Shown one piece after another: positions 26,261-34,107 of a DNA stretch of 64,000 nt (its first letter is position 1; each line of letters opens with the position of its first letter). The notes under the pieces were generated by a model, which was not told the origin of the DNA, did not search any database, and saw nothing but the letters and a program-made list of their open reading frames with translations. The translations under genes were made by a program, and so were the position numbers. This stretch comes from an uncultured Lachnospiraceae bacterium. GTDB lineage: Bacteria > Bacillota > Clostridia > Lachnospirales > Lachnospiraceae. Location: contig CAMOWK010000010.1 in assembly GCA_946628415.1 (NCBI GenBank), positions 1 through 64,000 on the forward strand, in the 5' to 3' direction.

Positions 26261-26695
26261 TTATTTTTCACCAAGTATACTTTCACCCTTTGAGTACAGC
26301 AACTCATTTGTATTAGCTACGGTAAGTCTGTGCGTTATAGCATAGATTATTATACTGTCCCTTTTGTTTTTGGAATATAAAATCCCCTGTTCCAATAGTT
26401 CAAGGTATCTGATTGTTTCTTCAAGTGAAAAGCCTGATGCAATCGCAAGTGCAATAGCATTATCTCTTCCCGGTTTTCTCATTCCATTTAACATCTGATA
26501 GCAATATGTTCTGCTTATTTCGGATTTTTTTACCACTTCATTTTTAAGTCTTCCATGTTTTTTCATAGTCGTTAAAAAGTAGTCCTTGTAATTTAAGTCA
26601 GAGTAAGAATCAATATTATTAATATATGAATCAAGTTCTTTTTCAGATTCAACCTCACTGCTGATTACTTTCATCAAATCATTTGTTGTCTTCAA
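26261..26695 (-). CDS. HTH (XRE-like) regulator divergent from a Ser/Thr kinase
   Basis: A 144-residue protein with a central helix-turn-helix (residues about 48-75: GRLKNEVVKKSEISRTYCYQMLNG, then RKPGRDNAIALAIASGF), a predicted helical N-terminus and a helical C-terminus (EETIRYLELLEQGILYSKNKRDSIIIYAI). The shape resembles small Lachnospiraceae regulators encoded beside Hanks-type kinases. It is transcribed divergently from the kinase gene at 26811, with only 115 nt between the start codons. GGAGAAGTG precedes its ATG. A regulatory pair is likely, with the kinase acting on this protein or being controlled by it; that is inference. Confidence 0.72.
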   Translation of the reverse strand: MKTTNDLMKVISSEVESEKELDSYINNIDSYSDLNYKDYFLTTMKKHGRLKNEVVKKSEISRTYCYQMLNGMRKPGRDNAIALAIASGFSLEETIRYLELLEQGILYSKNKRDSIIIYAITHRLTVANTNELLYSKGESILGEK

Positions 26696-26810
26696 AACAC
26701 TTCTCCTTTATGTTATATTAATACAGTAAATTTAAAAACTATCTATATTCGACCAAAAACTATACTGATTATTATATTAGTTATATTTATTATTTAAATC
26801 AACTACAATT

Positions 26811-27938
26811 ATGAATAACGAAAACAGCTCTTCATTAGTAACCGAATCTTATATTGAGAATAATTATGAGTTCATCCATAATTTGAAAGATGATGGCAGC
26901 GTTGCCCTTATCAGGAATATTGTAGATGGCAGTTTTTATGTGCGCAAAGTTAAAACTGTTTATGATAAGCACGTATATGAGACTTTGCATAATAATCATA
27001 TTACAGGAACCCCTACTATCTATGAAATGTATGAAAACTCTAAAGGACTTGTCATTATCGAAGAATTTCTGAACGGAACCCTACTCAGTAATTATACTAT
27101 AACTGACAATTCATCATCGAAAGATAAAGAAACTATTATTTCTGAAATATTTATTTATCTTACTGATATTCTCGAAGAACTTCACCGCATGGATCCACCA
27201 ATCATACATCGTGATATTAAACCGGAGAATATAATGCTATGCAATGGCAAACCTGTTCTTTTAGATTTTAACATTGCAAGAGAGTTCAAGGGTGATGGCA
27301 GGCGTGACACACTTGTTATGGGAACGCCTACATATGCCGCTCCCGAACAATTTGGTTTTTCTGAAAGTGACCCCCGAACAGATATTTATGCACTCGGAAT
27401 GACTTTTAAATATCTGACCGAAAAACTGGAAATAAAAACAGAAAAAACCGAAGCGATAATTGCCAAATCCACAGCATTTGATCCTAAAGAAAGATATAAT
27501 AATATGCAGGAATTCCGAATTGCTCTTAAATCACGGAGCGGCAACTCATATAAAGTTACCCTCAAAAAATACGCTCTTCCGGGATTCAGGCGTAAAAACC
27601 CTCTGTTTATGCTGATAGCTTTAGTGGCCTATACATTCTGGGCGTATATGATAATCGGTTTTGACATGGGTGAGATTTACTATCCGGGAGTCTACGGAGT
27701 TATATACGGAATGCTAGGAAATATTTCTCTTATCATCGGCTCCCTGTTTGTAGTATTATTCAGTTTTGATTACCTCGGAATAAAGAAAAAATTCTTTAAA
27801 GCAATTCACATTGATAAAAAAAATGCATTTATTAGAGCACTCGTAATGGTGTTCATAAACATTTTAGTCATATTCTGTATTTTTTGGATTTACACATTTC
27901 TGGTGGCTTTTATATGCGAGCCCTGGCGAATCGGCTGA
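26811..27938 (+). CDS. Membrane-bound Hanks-type Ser/Thr protein kinase
   Basis: A 375-residue protein with an N-terminal kinase domain. Motifs: candidate ATP-binding Lys at 46/48 (YVRKVK), HRDIKPEN at 133-140 with catalytic D135, metal-binding loop LLDFN at 150-154 (DFN in place of DFG), GTPTYAAPEQFG with the APE at 177-179, and RTDIYALG. The glycine-rich loop is degenerate (no GxGxxG). The C-terminus has about three membrane helices (from about residue 240) instead of PASTA repeats, so it differs from PknB/PrkC. The start has no recognisable Shine-Dalgarno sequence (CAACTACAATT before the ATG), unusual for this genome. It is divergent from an HTH gene. Confidence 0.88.
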   Translation: MNNENSSSLVTESYIENNYEFIHNLKDDGSVALIRNIVDGSFYVRKVKTVYDKHVYETLHNNHITGTPTIYEMYENSKGLVIIEEFLNGTLLSNYTITDNSSSKDKETIISEIFIYLTDILEELHRMDPPIIHRDIKPENIMLCNGKPVLLDFNIAREFKGDGRRDTLVMGTPTYAAPEQFGFSESDPRTDIYALGMTFKYLTEKLEIKTEKTEAIIAKSTAFDPKERYNNMQEFRIALKSRSGNSYKVTLKKYALPGFRRKNPLFMLIALVAYTFWAYMIIGFDMGEIYYPGVYGVIYGMLGNISLIIGSLFVVLFSFDYLGIKKKFFKAIHIDKKNAFIRALVMVFINILVIFCIFWIYTFLVAFICEPWRIG

Positions 27939-27959
27939 TATTTTACAGCATTTTTCACA

Positions 27960-27988
27960 TTGCCCGGTTTGGAATTATATGGTACTAT
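27960..27988 (+). promoter_or_regulatory. Phosphofructokinase promoter
   Basis: TTGCCC (27960-27965) and TACTAT (27983-27988) with 17 nt between, about 37 nt before the predicted start near 27995. It lies just downstream of the kinase stop codon. Confidence 0.5.
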
Positions 27989-28032
27989 TTCCGTTGCAAT
28001 AAAATTTGATTATACTAAAGGACATTTTGCTT

Positions 28033-29280
28033 ATGAAAAAGAATGTAATCGTTGCACAGTCCGGCGGGCCAACCGCCGCTATCAATGCCTCACTCGCAGG
28101 TGTGGTAAATGCCGTCATCAACCATGACTGCTATGACAAAATTTACGGGGCGCTTCACGGAATACAGGGAGTTTTGAAGAAGGATTTCAAGGAACTCACG
28201 AATATGCATAACGCATCATATTCATCAATCGACCTGCTCAGAAACAGTCCTGCCATGTTCCTTGGTTCATGCAGATATAAAATGCCTGACTATAACGAAG
28301 ATTCATCTATTTACGAACAGCTGTTTGATACCTTCAATGAAATGAATATCGGTGCATTTTTCTATATAGGCGGGAATGACTCGATGGACACCGCTGCTAA
28401 ACTTGCAGAATATGCAAAGAAAATCGGCAGTGATATAAAGTTTGCAGGCGTTCCGAAAACAATAGACAATGATCTTATAAATACCGATCATACTCCGGGC
28501 TATGGTTCAGCGGCCAAATACATAGCATCGACGATGCTGGAAATCGCATATGACACATATATATACGACCTTCCATGCGTTACCATAGTTGAGATAATGG
28601 GGCGTAATGCAGGATGGCTTACAGCAGCTGCTGCACTCGCACGTAATAAATATAACAAGACCCCTCAACTCATCTACCTTCCGGAAGTCCCTTTCATCGA
28701 GGATACTTTCATAAAAGACTTAAAGAGCGAGCTAACCAAATCAAATAATGTTGTTGTCGCTATTTCCGAGGGAATAAGAGATAAGGAAGGTAATTACATT
28801 TCCTCCACAAATGCTAAAAATGACAAATTTGGTCATGCACAGCTGAGCGGAGCAGGCAAATACCTTGAACATCTCGTTAAAGAAACGCTTGGCATCAAGT
28901 GCCGTTCCATAGAGCTGAATATTCTTCAGAGATGTGCAGCGCATCTTGCGTCAAGAACCGATCTGGAAGAAGCCATGAAGCTTGGCGAAACAGCTGTAAA
29001 TCTTACAGCTGAAGGAAAAACCGGCTTTATGACAACACTTAGAAGAAAATCCAACATTCCGTATGTCTGCGATATTGAGACATCAGAGCTTTCCCTTATT
29101 GCCAATGCTGAAAGAAAGGTTCCTCTGGAATGGATTGCGCCATCACATAATGATGTAACAAAAGAACTGATTGATTATATCCTCCCTCTAATAAGAGGTG
29201 AAGTTTCCATATCATATAGAGATGGGCTTCCTGTATATATTCAGATTCCGCATCTGACAGAAAGACCTGCCGGTGACTGA
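28033..29280 (+). CDS. Phosphofructokinase, pyrophosphate-dependent type
   Basis: About 415 residues. The N-terminus is VIVAQSGGPTAAINASL; key signatures are IGGNDSMDTAAKL (residues about 112-124) and PKTIDNDL (141-148). In this family an Asp at the second position of GGxDS and a Lys in PKTIDND mark PPi-dependent enzymes, while ATP enzymes carry Gly at both. Both are PPi-type here. It converts fructose 6-phosphate and PPi to fructose 1,6-bisphosphate reversibly in glycolysis. The ATG at 28033 (MKKNVIV) is preferred over the frame start at 28006, with AAAGGA upstream. It converges on the PPTase gene; a weak hairpin lies between them. Confidence 0.9.
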   Translation: MKKNVIVAQSGGPTAAINASLAGVVNAVINHDCYDKIYGALHGIQGVLKKDFKELTNMHNASYSSIDLLRNSPAMFLGSCRYKMPDYNEDSSIYEQLFDTFNEMNIGAFFYIGGNDSMDTAAKLAEYAKKIGSDIKFAGVPKTIDNDLINTDHTPGYGSAAKYIASTMLEIAYDTYIYDLPCVTIVEIMGRNAGWLTAAAALARNKYNKTPQLIYLPEVPFIEDTFIKDLKSELTKSNNVVVAISEGIRDKEGNYISSTNAKNDKFGHAQLSGAGKYLEHLVKETLGIKCRSIELNILQRCAAHLASRTDLEEAMKLGETAVNLTAEGKTGFMTTLRRKSNIPYVCDIETSELSLIANAERKVPLEWIAPSHNDVTKELIDYILPLIRGEVSISYRDGLPVYIQIPHLTERPAGD

Positions 29281-29327
29281 TAAACATCATTCACATGATT
29301 TTATTTTGATTCATGAGAATTTAGATT

Positions 29328-29945
29328 TTAATCATCTTTTCGGGTGCATACGGATATGATGTAATCATCTATTTTTTCGGTTTCAAATGTAACGCCTGTC
29401 ATATTCAGTACATCAAATGAATAAAGAGGGACAGTAATCCCTTCACCTGTCATTTTAAGGTAGCTTTCTTTTCTGGTCCAAATGAAGAGAAATCTACCTT
29501 TTTTATCTGAATAATAATCAGAAATCTCAGAATCATCTTCTATAAATCTCTTTTCATTTTCGGCAAACATACGCCTTGCTATTCTGCCGTCATTATCACT
29601 TTTATGTTCTATATCAACACCAACTGCCGAATCCGAAAATACAAGAGCTATATATCTTCCCGAATGCGAAAGACTGAACTTCGGACCAACCAAAAGCTCC
29701 GGCTTTCCGTTCTCATTTATCTTAATCTCTATACTCTCTTTTGATATACCGTACTCTTCAAGAAGAATTTTCTGAAAGAAGAGTCCGGCAAACAGTGACA
29801 CCTTTTTAGCTATAGGATTACTTATTACCGATGTCCTTTTGTACCTCCAGTCAGAAAGAATCGCACGAAGCTTTTCATTTTCCATAGAGAGTTTTCCAAA
29901 ATTATATTCATCTTTTTCTATATCATAAATGTATCGTTTTATCAT
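29328..29945 (-). CDS. Sfp-type 4'-phosphopantetheinyl transferase
   Basis: A 205-residue protein. It has FSLSHSGRYIALVFSDSAVGVDIE with the Mg-binding Asp/Glu near 111-113, RMFAENEKRFIE, and the second signature FIWTRKESYLKMTGEG near 155-169. It transfers phosphopantetheine from CoA to a Ser of carrier proteins. Sfp-type enzymes usually serve secondary-metabolism carrier proteins rather than AcpP. The next genes upstream encode a dedicated ACP and a BtrH-like protein, so that ACP is the likely client. It is separated from them by a terminator and a palindromic element. It could also modify AcpP if the genome lacks AcpS. Confidence 0.9.
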   Translation of the reverse strand: MIKRYIYDIEKDEYNFGKLSMENEKLRAILSDWRYKRTSVISNPIAKKVSLFAGLFFQKILLEEYGISKESIEIKINENGKPELLVGPKFSLSHSGRYIALVFSDSAVGVDIEHKSDNDGRIARRMFAENEKRFIEDDSEISDYYSDKKGRFLFIWTRKESYLKMTGEGITVPLYSFDVLNMTGVTFETEKIDDYIISVCTRKDD

Positions 29946-29989
29946 TTTATATTTTCCAATAAATCCAACCCCAAATTAAAGCTTACTAA

Positions 29990-30075
29990 TCGAGCAGGGA
30001 AGATGCAATCGTACTCTACCAGCCCGCGAGCCGCCTGCCATCTTTATCTGGCATCTTCCCTTCGGCGCTCTGCGA
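29990..30075. repeat. Palindromic REP-like element between BtrH-like and PPTase genes
   Basis: GGGAAGATGC (29997-30006) and GCATCTTCCC (30051-30060) are perfect inverted arms. Flanking TCG-AGC and GCTC-TGCGA extend the symmetry with gaps, and the interior is GC-rich (CCCGCGAGCCGCC) in an AT-rich neighbourhood. It has no U-run and lies past the terminator of the BtrH-like gene. Similar in style, though not in sequence, to the elements at 11392-11716 and 45727-45876. Confidence 0.7.
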
Positions 30076-30079
30076 TATT

Positions 30080-30104
30080 AAAAGGCCGGAGATATTCTCC
30101 GGCC
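30080..30104 (-). terminator. Terminator of the ACP/BtrH-like operon
   Basis: Minus strand GGCCGGAGA/TCTCCGGCC, a 9-bp stem with loop ATA (30104-30096 and 30092-30084), followed by TTTTAAT. It lies 26 nt after the stop of the BtrH-like gene. Confidence 0.92.
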
Positions 30105-30129
30105 CCGCTCTCACCTTATAAATATAAAA

Positions 30130-31191
30130 TCAGCTAAGCTTTGCATCAAGTCTTGCAACAACTTCAAGAAGTACTGCTACTTCTTTTTCCTTAGCGATTC
30201 CAAAATACATCTTGAACTTATTAACCTGTGAAACATCATCATTAATAGATATCTTAATAAGAAGATTCCGCGCTGTAAGCATATTCTTTACTACAAGCTC
30301 ATAGTTCTTAAGAAGTGATTCGTCATATTCAATATAGTCATTCTGCATGAGATACTTTATACGCTCATACATAAGAACCTTATGATCATACATGAGGTGA
30401 AGCGCTCTGATATCAAAGTCGGGCTCTTCTTCAGAAAGCTGCTTCTCTATCCTCTCAAGCACTCTGTCATACACATTAACTCCGAATGTAGTATCATTGA
30501 AACGATTTCTCATCATTCTGAAGTGGTCCTTTGTATCTACAGAATTGAGGTATTCACTGATTGTGTCTCTGATGAATTTAAGGTCGATATCATAATACTG
30601 TGCATCGGTATTCTTGGTTATTACGTACAGACCACGCATTCCCTTATAATCATCTTTAAACATATGATCGTCAGATGCAGCGATATCATCATATCCTCTT
30701 CTGATATCTTCAAAGCTTACTGTATTAAATGAATAGTGATCCTTAAATGTAAAGTCACCAACATAGAATATCTCCTGATCCATATCATAGCCATAGATGA
30801 AAAGCTCATGAGGGAACTTATAATCTACTTCCGTATCGCAGAGAATCTTTGCTTCATCAAATACACCATATACATATCCGTTAAGATCTATGGTTTTGAT
30901 GATAAAGTCAATGATATTTCCACAGTAACTCTTTATCATTTCATTTGTCATAAGAGATGATAAAAGATATGGGCACTCTTTAAGTGAACTGCTGCCCGGC
31001 ATGATATCTGCAAGGAGCATATCATCACCTGTGAAAATCTCTGTTATATTGTAGCATCTAAGCTGGATATAGTTACTGAATATCCATTTCTTAGCATTGT
31101 CATCATCTGATAAAATCGAGAAAAGTGTTGCATGCCACTGCCATGAAGTGATCATAGGGTAAGTAACAGGTAACTTCTTTGCATTTGCCAT
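30130..31191 (-). CDS. BtrH/papain-like-fold protein paired with an ACP
   Basis: A 353-residue soluble protein. The N-terminal half resembles proteins of the butirosin BtrH N-terminal/papain-like group seen next to carrier proteins in NRPS and aminoglycoside clusters: an early SWQWHATLFSIL, ECPYLLSS with a possible nucleophile C73, PHELFIYGYD with H128, and FYVGDFTFKDHYSF with D146. C73-H128-D146 in this order would suit a Cys-His-Asp triad. The C-terminal half (from about residue 170) is helical with no recognised domain. BtrH transfers an acyl group from an ACP to an amine. GGGAGG precedes the ATG. It begins 20 nt after the ACP gene and ends before a terminator. The family call is from memory of pattern; treat the activity as hypothetical. 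Confidence 0.55.
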   Translation of the reverse strand: MANAKKLPVTYPMITSWQWHATLFSILSDDDNAKKWIFSNYIQLRCYNITEIFTGDDMLLADIMPGSSSLKECPYLLSSLMTNEMIKSYCGNIIDFIIKTIDLNGYVYGVFDEAKILCDTEVDYKFPHELFIYGYDMDQEIFYVGDFTFKDHYSFNTVSFEDIRRGYDDIAASDDHMFKDDYKGMRGLYVITKNTDAQYYDIDLKFIRDTISEYLNSVDTKDHFRMMRNRFNDTTFGVNVYDRVLERIEKQLSEEEPDFDIRALHLMYDHKVLMYERIKYLMQNDYIEYDESLLKNYELVVKNMLTARNLLIKISINDDVSQVNKFKMYFGIAKEKEVAVLLEVVARLDAKLS

Positions 31192-31211
31192 AACTAAATA
31201 CCTCCCAAATA

Positions 31212-31466
31212 TTATATAGTTTCGTCAATCTTCTTAGCTATAACGCTGGCAAGATCACCAAATGTGTCATAGGACCCAAGATCAAGTTCATAATCGGTAA
31301 ATGTAATCTTAAACTTACTCTCTACCGCAACAATAAGTCTAATTATGGATATAGAGTTGATGCCATACTCGTTAACAATGTTCTTTGAAGTATCTACTGT
31401 ACCAAGTTCAGGCATAACCTCTCCGATAAGCTCTATAAGCTCTGCGGTCACTTTTTCCTTATCCAT
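31212..31466 (-). CDS. Dedicated acyl/peptidyl carrier protein
   Basis: An 84-residue carrier protein with the phosphopantetheine site at S38 (EYGINSISIIRLIVAVE, where AcpP proteins have LGxDSLxxVE). The Asn before the Ser and the Ile after it are unlike the FAS AcpP at 16452-16676, so it belongs to a specialised, secondary-metabolism-like group. It has its own promoter and heads a two-gene operon with the BtrH-like gene; a PPTase able to activate it is encoded just beyond. No adenylation enzyme, ketosynthase or ligase to load it is present nearby. D-alanyl carrier protein (DltC) is less likely without dltABD. Confidence 0.88.
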   Translation of the reverse strand: MDKEKVTAELIELIGEVMPELGTVDTSKNIVNEYGINSISIIRLIVAVESKFKITFTDYELDLGSYDTFGDLASVIAKKIDETI

Positions 31467-31510
31467 ATAGTTTTACCCCCTTTTTATTTAATGCATTCAA
31501 ACTAAAGTTA

Positions 31511-31539
31511 ATTGTACTAAATTTAACGTTCAAATTCAA
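31511..31539 (-). promoter_or_regulatory. Promoter of the ACP/BtrH-like operon
   Basis: Minus strand TTGAAT (31539-31534) and TACAAT (31516-31511) with a 17-nt spacer, about 45 nt upstream of the ACP start codon and after the rplA terminator. Confidence 0.7.
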
Positions 31540-31593
31540 TATAAAATTATGCAAGTTAACACATAAAGTGTTCATAAACATTCATATTTTTGC

Positions 31594-31628
31594 ATAGAAA
31601 AAGAAGCACCACTCACGTGATGCTTCTT
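31594..31628 (-). terminator. Terminator after rplA
   Basis: Minus strand AAGAAGCATCAC/GTGGTGCTTCTT, a 12-bp stem (one G-T pair) with a GTGA tetraloop (31628-31617 and 31612-31601), followed by TTTCTATG. It closes the ribosomal protein operon 35 nt after rplA. Confidence 0.88.
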
Positions 31629-31662
31629 GAAAGTTTTTTATAACTGCGTATAGCAAATGGTA

Positions 31663-32361
31663 CTACTGCTCAAGGAACTTATTAGTATTAAGCTTGATTC
31701 CAGGACCCATAGTAGATGTAATAGTAACACTCTTAAGGTACTGACCCTTTGCAGCAGCCGGCCTAGCTTTAACAACAGCGCCCATAAGAGCTTTAAAGTT
31801 GTCCGCAATCTGCTCCTCAGTAAATGAAGCTTTTCCCACTGGCACATGGATTATATTTGCCTTATCAAGTCTGTACTCAATCTTACCTGCTTTAACTTCT
31901 TCGATTGCCTTAACAACGTCCATAGTAACTGTACCTGCCTTAGGATTTGGCATAAGACCCTTAGGTCCGAGTACACGTCCAAGACGTCCAACAACACCCA
32001 TCATATCAGGTGTAGCAATAACAACATCAAAGTCAAGCCATCCTTCGTTCTGAATCTTTGGAACGAGTTCATCACCACCGGCATAATCTGCACCGGCTGC
32101 AAGAGCCTGATCTACTTTGTCACCCTTAGCGAATACAAGTACCTTAACTGTCTTACCTGTTCCATGAGGAAGTACAACAGCACCACGTACCTGCTGATCT
32201 GCATGACGTCCATCAACACCGAGACGAAGGTGAGCTTCTACAGTCTCATCAAACTTTGCATTTGCTGACTTCTTAATGATTGATACAGCCTCATCAAGGT
32301 CATATAACTTATTCTTTTCTACGAGCTTTGCAATCTCGTTATATCTCTTACCTTTTTTCAT
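31663..32361 (-). CDS. rplA: 50S ribosomal protein L1
   Basis: A 232-residue protein of normal length with [12 protein letters not shown] at the start and the conserved [16 protein letters not shown] and [11 protein letters not shown] blocks. L1 forms the stalk near the ribosomal E site and usually represses its own operon. It follows rplK by 72 nt; the spacer contains a GC-rich hairpin (GGTCG/CGACC, about 32,373-32,394) just before the ribosome binding site. rplJ and rplL, which normally follow, are absent, and a terminator comes instead. Confidence 0.98.
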   Translation of the reverse strand: MKKGKRYNEIAKLVEKNKLYDLDEAVSIIKKSANAKFDETVEAHLRLGVDGRHADQQVRGAVVLPHGTGKTVKVLVFAKGDKVDQALAAGADYAGGDELVPKIQNEGWLDFDVVIATPDMMGVVGRLGRVLGPKGLMPNPKAGTVTMDVVKAIEEVKAGKIEYRLDKANIIHVPVGKASFTEEQIADNFKALMGAVVKARPAAAKGQYLKSVTITSTMGPGIKLNTNKFLEQ

Positions 32362-32433
32362 TTTAAAATCCTCCTGTGGTCGTTGCGAGGGAGCGACCCT
32401 CTTCCACTATTTTATTCGTTAATTCACCAATTA

Positions 32434-32859
32434 TCAGTCAACTACTTCGATACCCATTGATCTTGCAGTACCTGCGATCATACTTTCAGCAGCTTCGATT
32501 GAAGCAGCATTAAGGTCAGGCATCTTCTGCTCAGCAATTTCCTTAACCTGAGCCTTTGTAACTTTTGCAACTTTCTTCTTGTTAGGTTCTCCGGATGCCT
32601 TTGCAATTCCGGCAGCCTTCTTAAGAAGTACAGCAGCTGGTGGAGTCTTTGTGATGAAGCTGAAGCTTCTGTCAGCATAAACTGTTATAACAACAGGAAC
32701 GATTGTGTCGCCCATGCTTGCAGTCTTTGCATTAAACTCCTTAGTGAACTGTACGATATTTACACCATGCTGTCCAAGAGCAGGACCAACAGGTGGTGCA
32801 GGAGTTGCCTTTCCTGCAGGAATCTGTAATTTAATGTATCCTTCTACTTTCTTAGCCAT
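32434..32859 (-). CDS. rplK: 50S ribosomal protein L11
   Basis: A 141-residue protein with [29 protein letters not shown] at the N-terminus and the rRNA-binding C-terminal domain ([10 protein letters not shown] at the end). It binds the GTPase-associated centre of 23S rRNA and is needed for activation of RelA-type enzymes on stalled ribosomes. It lies 72 nt after nusG. Confidence 0.98.
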   Translation of the reverse strand: MAKKVEGYIKLQIPAGKATPAPPVGPALGQHGVNIVQFTKEFNAKTASMGDTIVPVVITVYADRSFSFITKTPPAAVLLKKAAGIAKASGEPNKKKVAKVTKAQVKEIAEQKMPDLNAASIEAAESMIAGTARSMGIEVVD

Positions 32860-32931
32860 TTTTAGCTTTCCTCCTATTATGTGGTACTAACGAAAATGCA
32901 TTTAAAAGATTTTACATTCTCTTCCACTTTG

Positions 32932-33585
32932 TTACATCTTCTGAATATCACCAAGTCCGATTTCAACAGATGTTGAACGGCCGAATATATCAACGTCAAT
33001 CGTAACAACCTGTTTTGCAGGATTGATACCTTTGATAGTTCCTTCCGTTCCTTCCCACGCTCCTGCAATAACTCTGATATAGTCACCAACTTCAACATCA
33101 ATCTGGATATTATCCACTTTAACGCCAAGCTTAACCATTTCAGTCTGAGTTAAAGGAACAGGTTCAGATCCGGGACCAACGAATCCGGTAACACCTCTTG
33201 TATTTCTGACAACATACCATGTTACGTCATTCTTGATCATGTGAACAAGTACATATCCAGGGAACATTTTCTTGGATACTACTTTTCTGACACCGTTTTT
33301 CATTTCAACTACATCCTGAAGCGGAACCATTACTTCAAACATCATATCCTGAAGCTTACGGTTTTCTATAGTCTTTTCAATGTCAGCTTTTACCTTGTTC
33401 TCATACCCGGAATAAGTATGTACTACATACCACTTTGGCTCTGTATCGGCTTTCTGTTTTACACTCTTTATAGGTGGTCTTACTGCCGTCTCCTCAGCAG
33501 GGGCCGGTGTGACATTTTCAGTGCTGGTAGCATCTTCTGTTTCAGCACTTTCGGCTTTAACTTCATTTTCAAGTATATCTGCCAT
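32932..33585 (-). CDS. nusG: Transcription elongation factor NusG with N-terminal extension
   Basis: 217 residues, about 40 more than usual. The conserved part begins at about residue 51 (PKWYVVHTYSGYENKVK), with KMFPGYVLVHM, NTRGVTGFVGPG, and the KOW domain VGDYIRVIAGAWEGTEGTI. The first 50 residues are an acidic/Ala-Thr-rich extension with no fold expected. The start has GGAGG upstream (CCTCC before secE), so the extension appears to be translated. NusG links RNA polymerase to elongation control and coupling with the ribosome. It follows secE by 9 nt. Confidence 0.97.
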   Translation of the reverse strand: MADILENEVKAESAETEDATSTENVTPAPAEETAVRPPIKSVKQKADTEPKWYVVHTYSGYENKVKADIEKTIENRKLQDMMFEVMVPLQDVVEMKNGVRKVVSKKMFPGYVLVHMIKNDVTWYVVRNTRGVTGFVGPGSEPVPLTQTEMVKLGVKVDNIQIDVEVGDYIRVIAGAWEGTEGTIKGINPAKQVVTIDVDIFGRSTSVEIGLGDIQKM

Positions 33586-33594
33586 ATCTACCTC

Positions 33595-33798
33595 CTACCA
33601 GATTAAACCAAGTCCGTTATCAATAGCCCAGTCAACGAGGACTATGAGAGCTCCAACGATTATAGCAACAACTACGACTGCTATAACCTCCCGAATGATC
33701 TGTTTTTTACTGGGCCAGGTAATCTTGCCAAACTCTGATTTCAGCTCCTGGAACCAGCTTCTCTTAAGGGCAGGTGATGTATCTTTCTTTTCTGACAT
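33595..33798 (-). CDS. secE: Preprotein translocase subunit SecE
   Basis: A 67-residue protein with an amphipathic FQELKSEFGKITWPSKKQ segment and one C-terminal membrane helix (IAVVVVAIIVGALIVLVDWAI). The TWPSK motif is diagnostic of SecE. It lies in the universal rpmG-secE-nusG arrangement, 14 nt after rpmG and 9 nt before nusG. Confidence 0.97.
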   Translation of the reverse strand: MSEKKDTSPALKRSWFQELKSEFGKITWPSKKQIIREVIAVVVVAIIVGALIVLVDWAIDNGLGLIW

Positions 33799-33812
33799 AT
33801 CTTGCCTCCCTA

Positions 33813-33962
33813 TTACTTTGTTTCTTTATGCAAAGTGTGAGCTTTGCAGAACTTACAGTACTTCTTTGTTTCCATTCTGTCAGGATGTGTTTTCTTATCC
33901 TTTGTCAGATTGTAGTTACGCTGTTTACATTCCTGACATGCCAGTGTGATCTTTACTCGCAC
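33813..33962 (-). CDS. rpmG: 50S ribosomal protein L33
   Basis: A 49-residue protein read as [20 protein letters not shown], then [20 protein letters not shown] and AHTLHKETK. Two CxxC pairs (CQEC, CKFC) make it the zinc-binding form. The start is GTG at 33962, with GGAGG 8 nt upstream; the GTG nearer the ribosome binding site overlaps it and is unusable. It is the first gene of rpmG-secE-nusG-rplK-rplA. Confidence 0.95.
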   Translation of the reverse strand: MRVKITLACQECKQRNYNLTKDKKTHPDRMETKKYCKFCKAHTLHKETK

Positions 33963-34004
33963 AACTTTCACCTCCGTTTATATTTTAATATGGGATTGGC
34001 CGCA

Positions 34005-34059
34005 CAAAAAAAAGGGCATCTCATCCCACGCGGTATAATGTAACATATACCGCATGAGA
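34005..34059 (-). terminator. Terminator between uppP and rpmG
   Basis: Minus strand TCTCATGCGGTATA (34059-34046) pairs with TATACCGC (34037-34030) and, across a bulge, ATGAGA (34024-34019), and is followed by a run of T at 34013-34005. A promoter for rpmG must lie in the next 40 nt; only weak -10-like TATTAAAAT is visible there. Confidence 0.75.
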
Positions 34060-34107
34060 AATCAAGCCTTTTTCTTACTATTTACTATGTTTTTGAGCTT
34101 ACAGCCT

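Noticed and set aside
31212..31466. D-alanyl carrier protein DltC
   Set aside because: No dltA, dltB or dltD nearby, and the attachment motif is GINS rather than the DSLD-like DltC motif.
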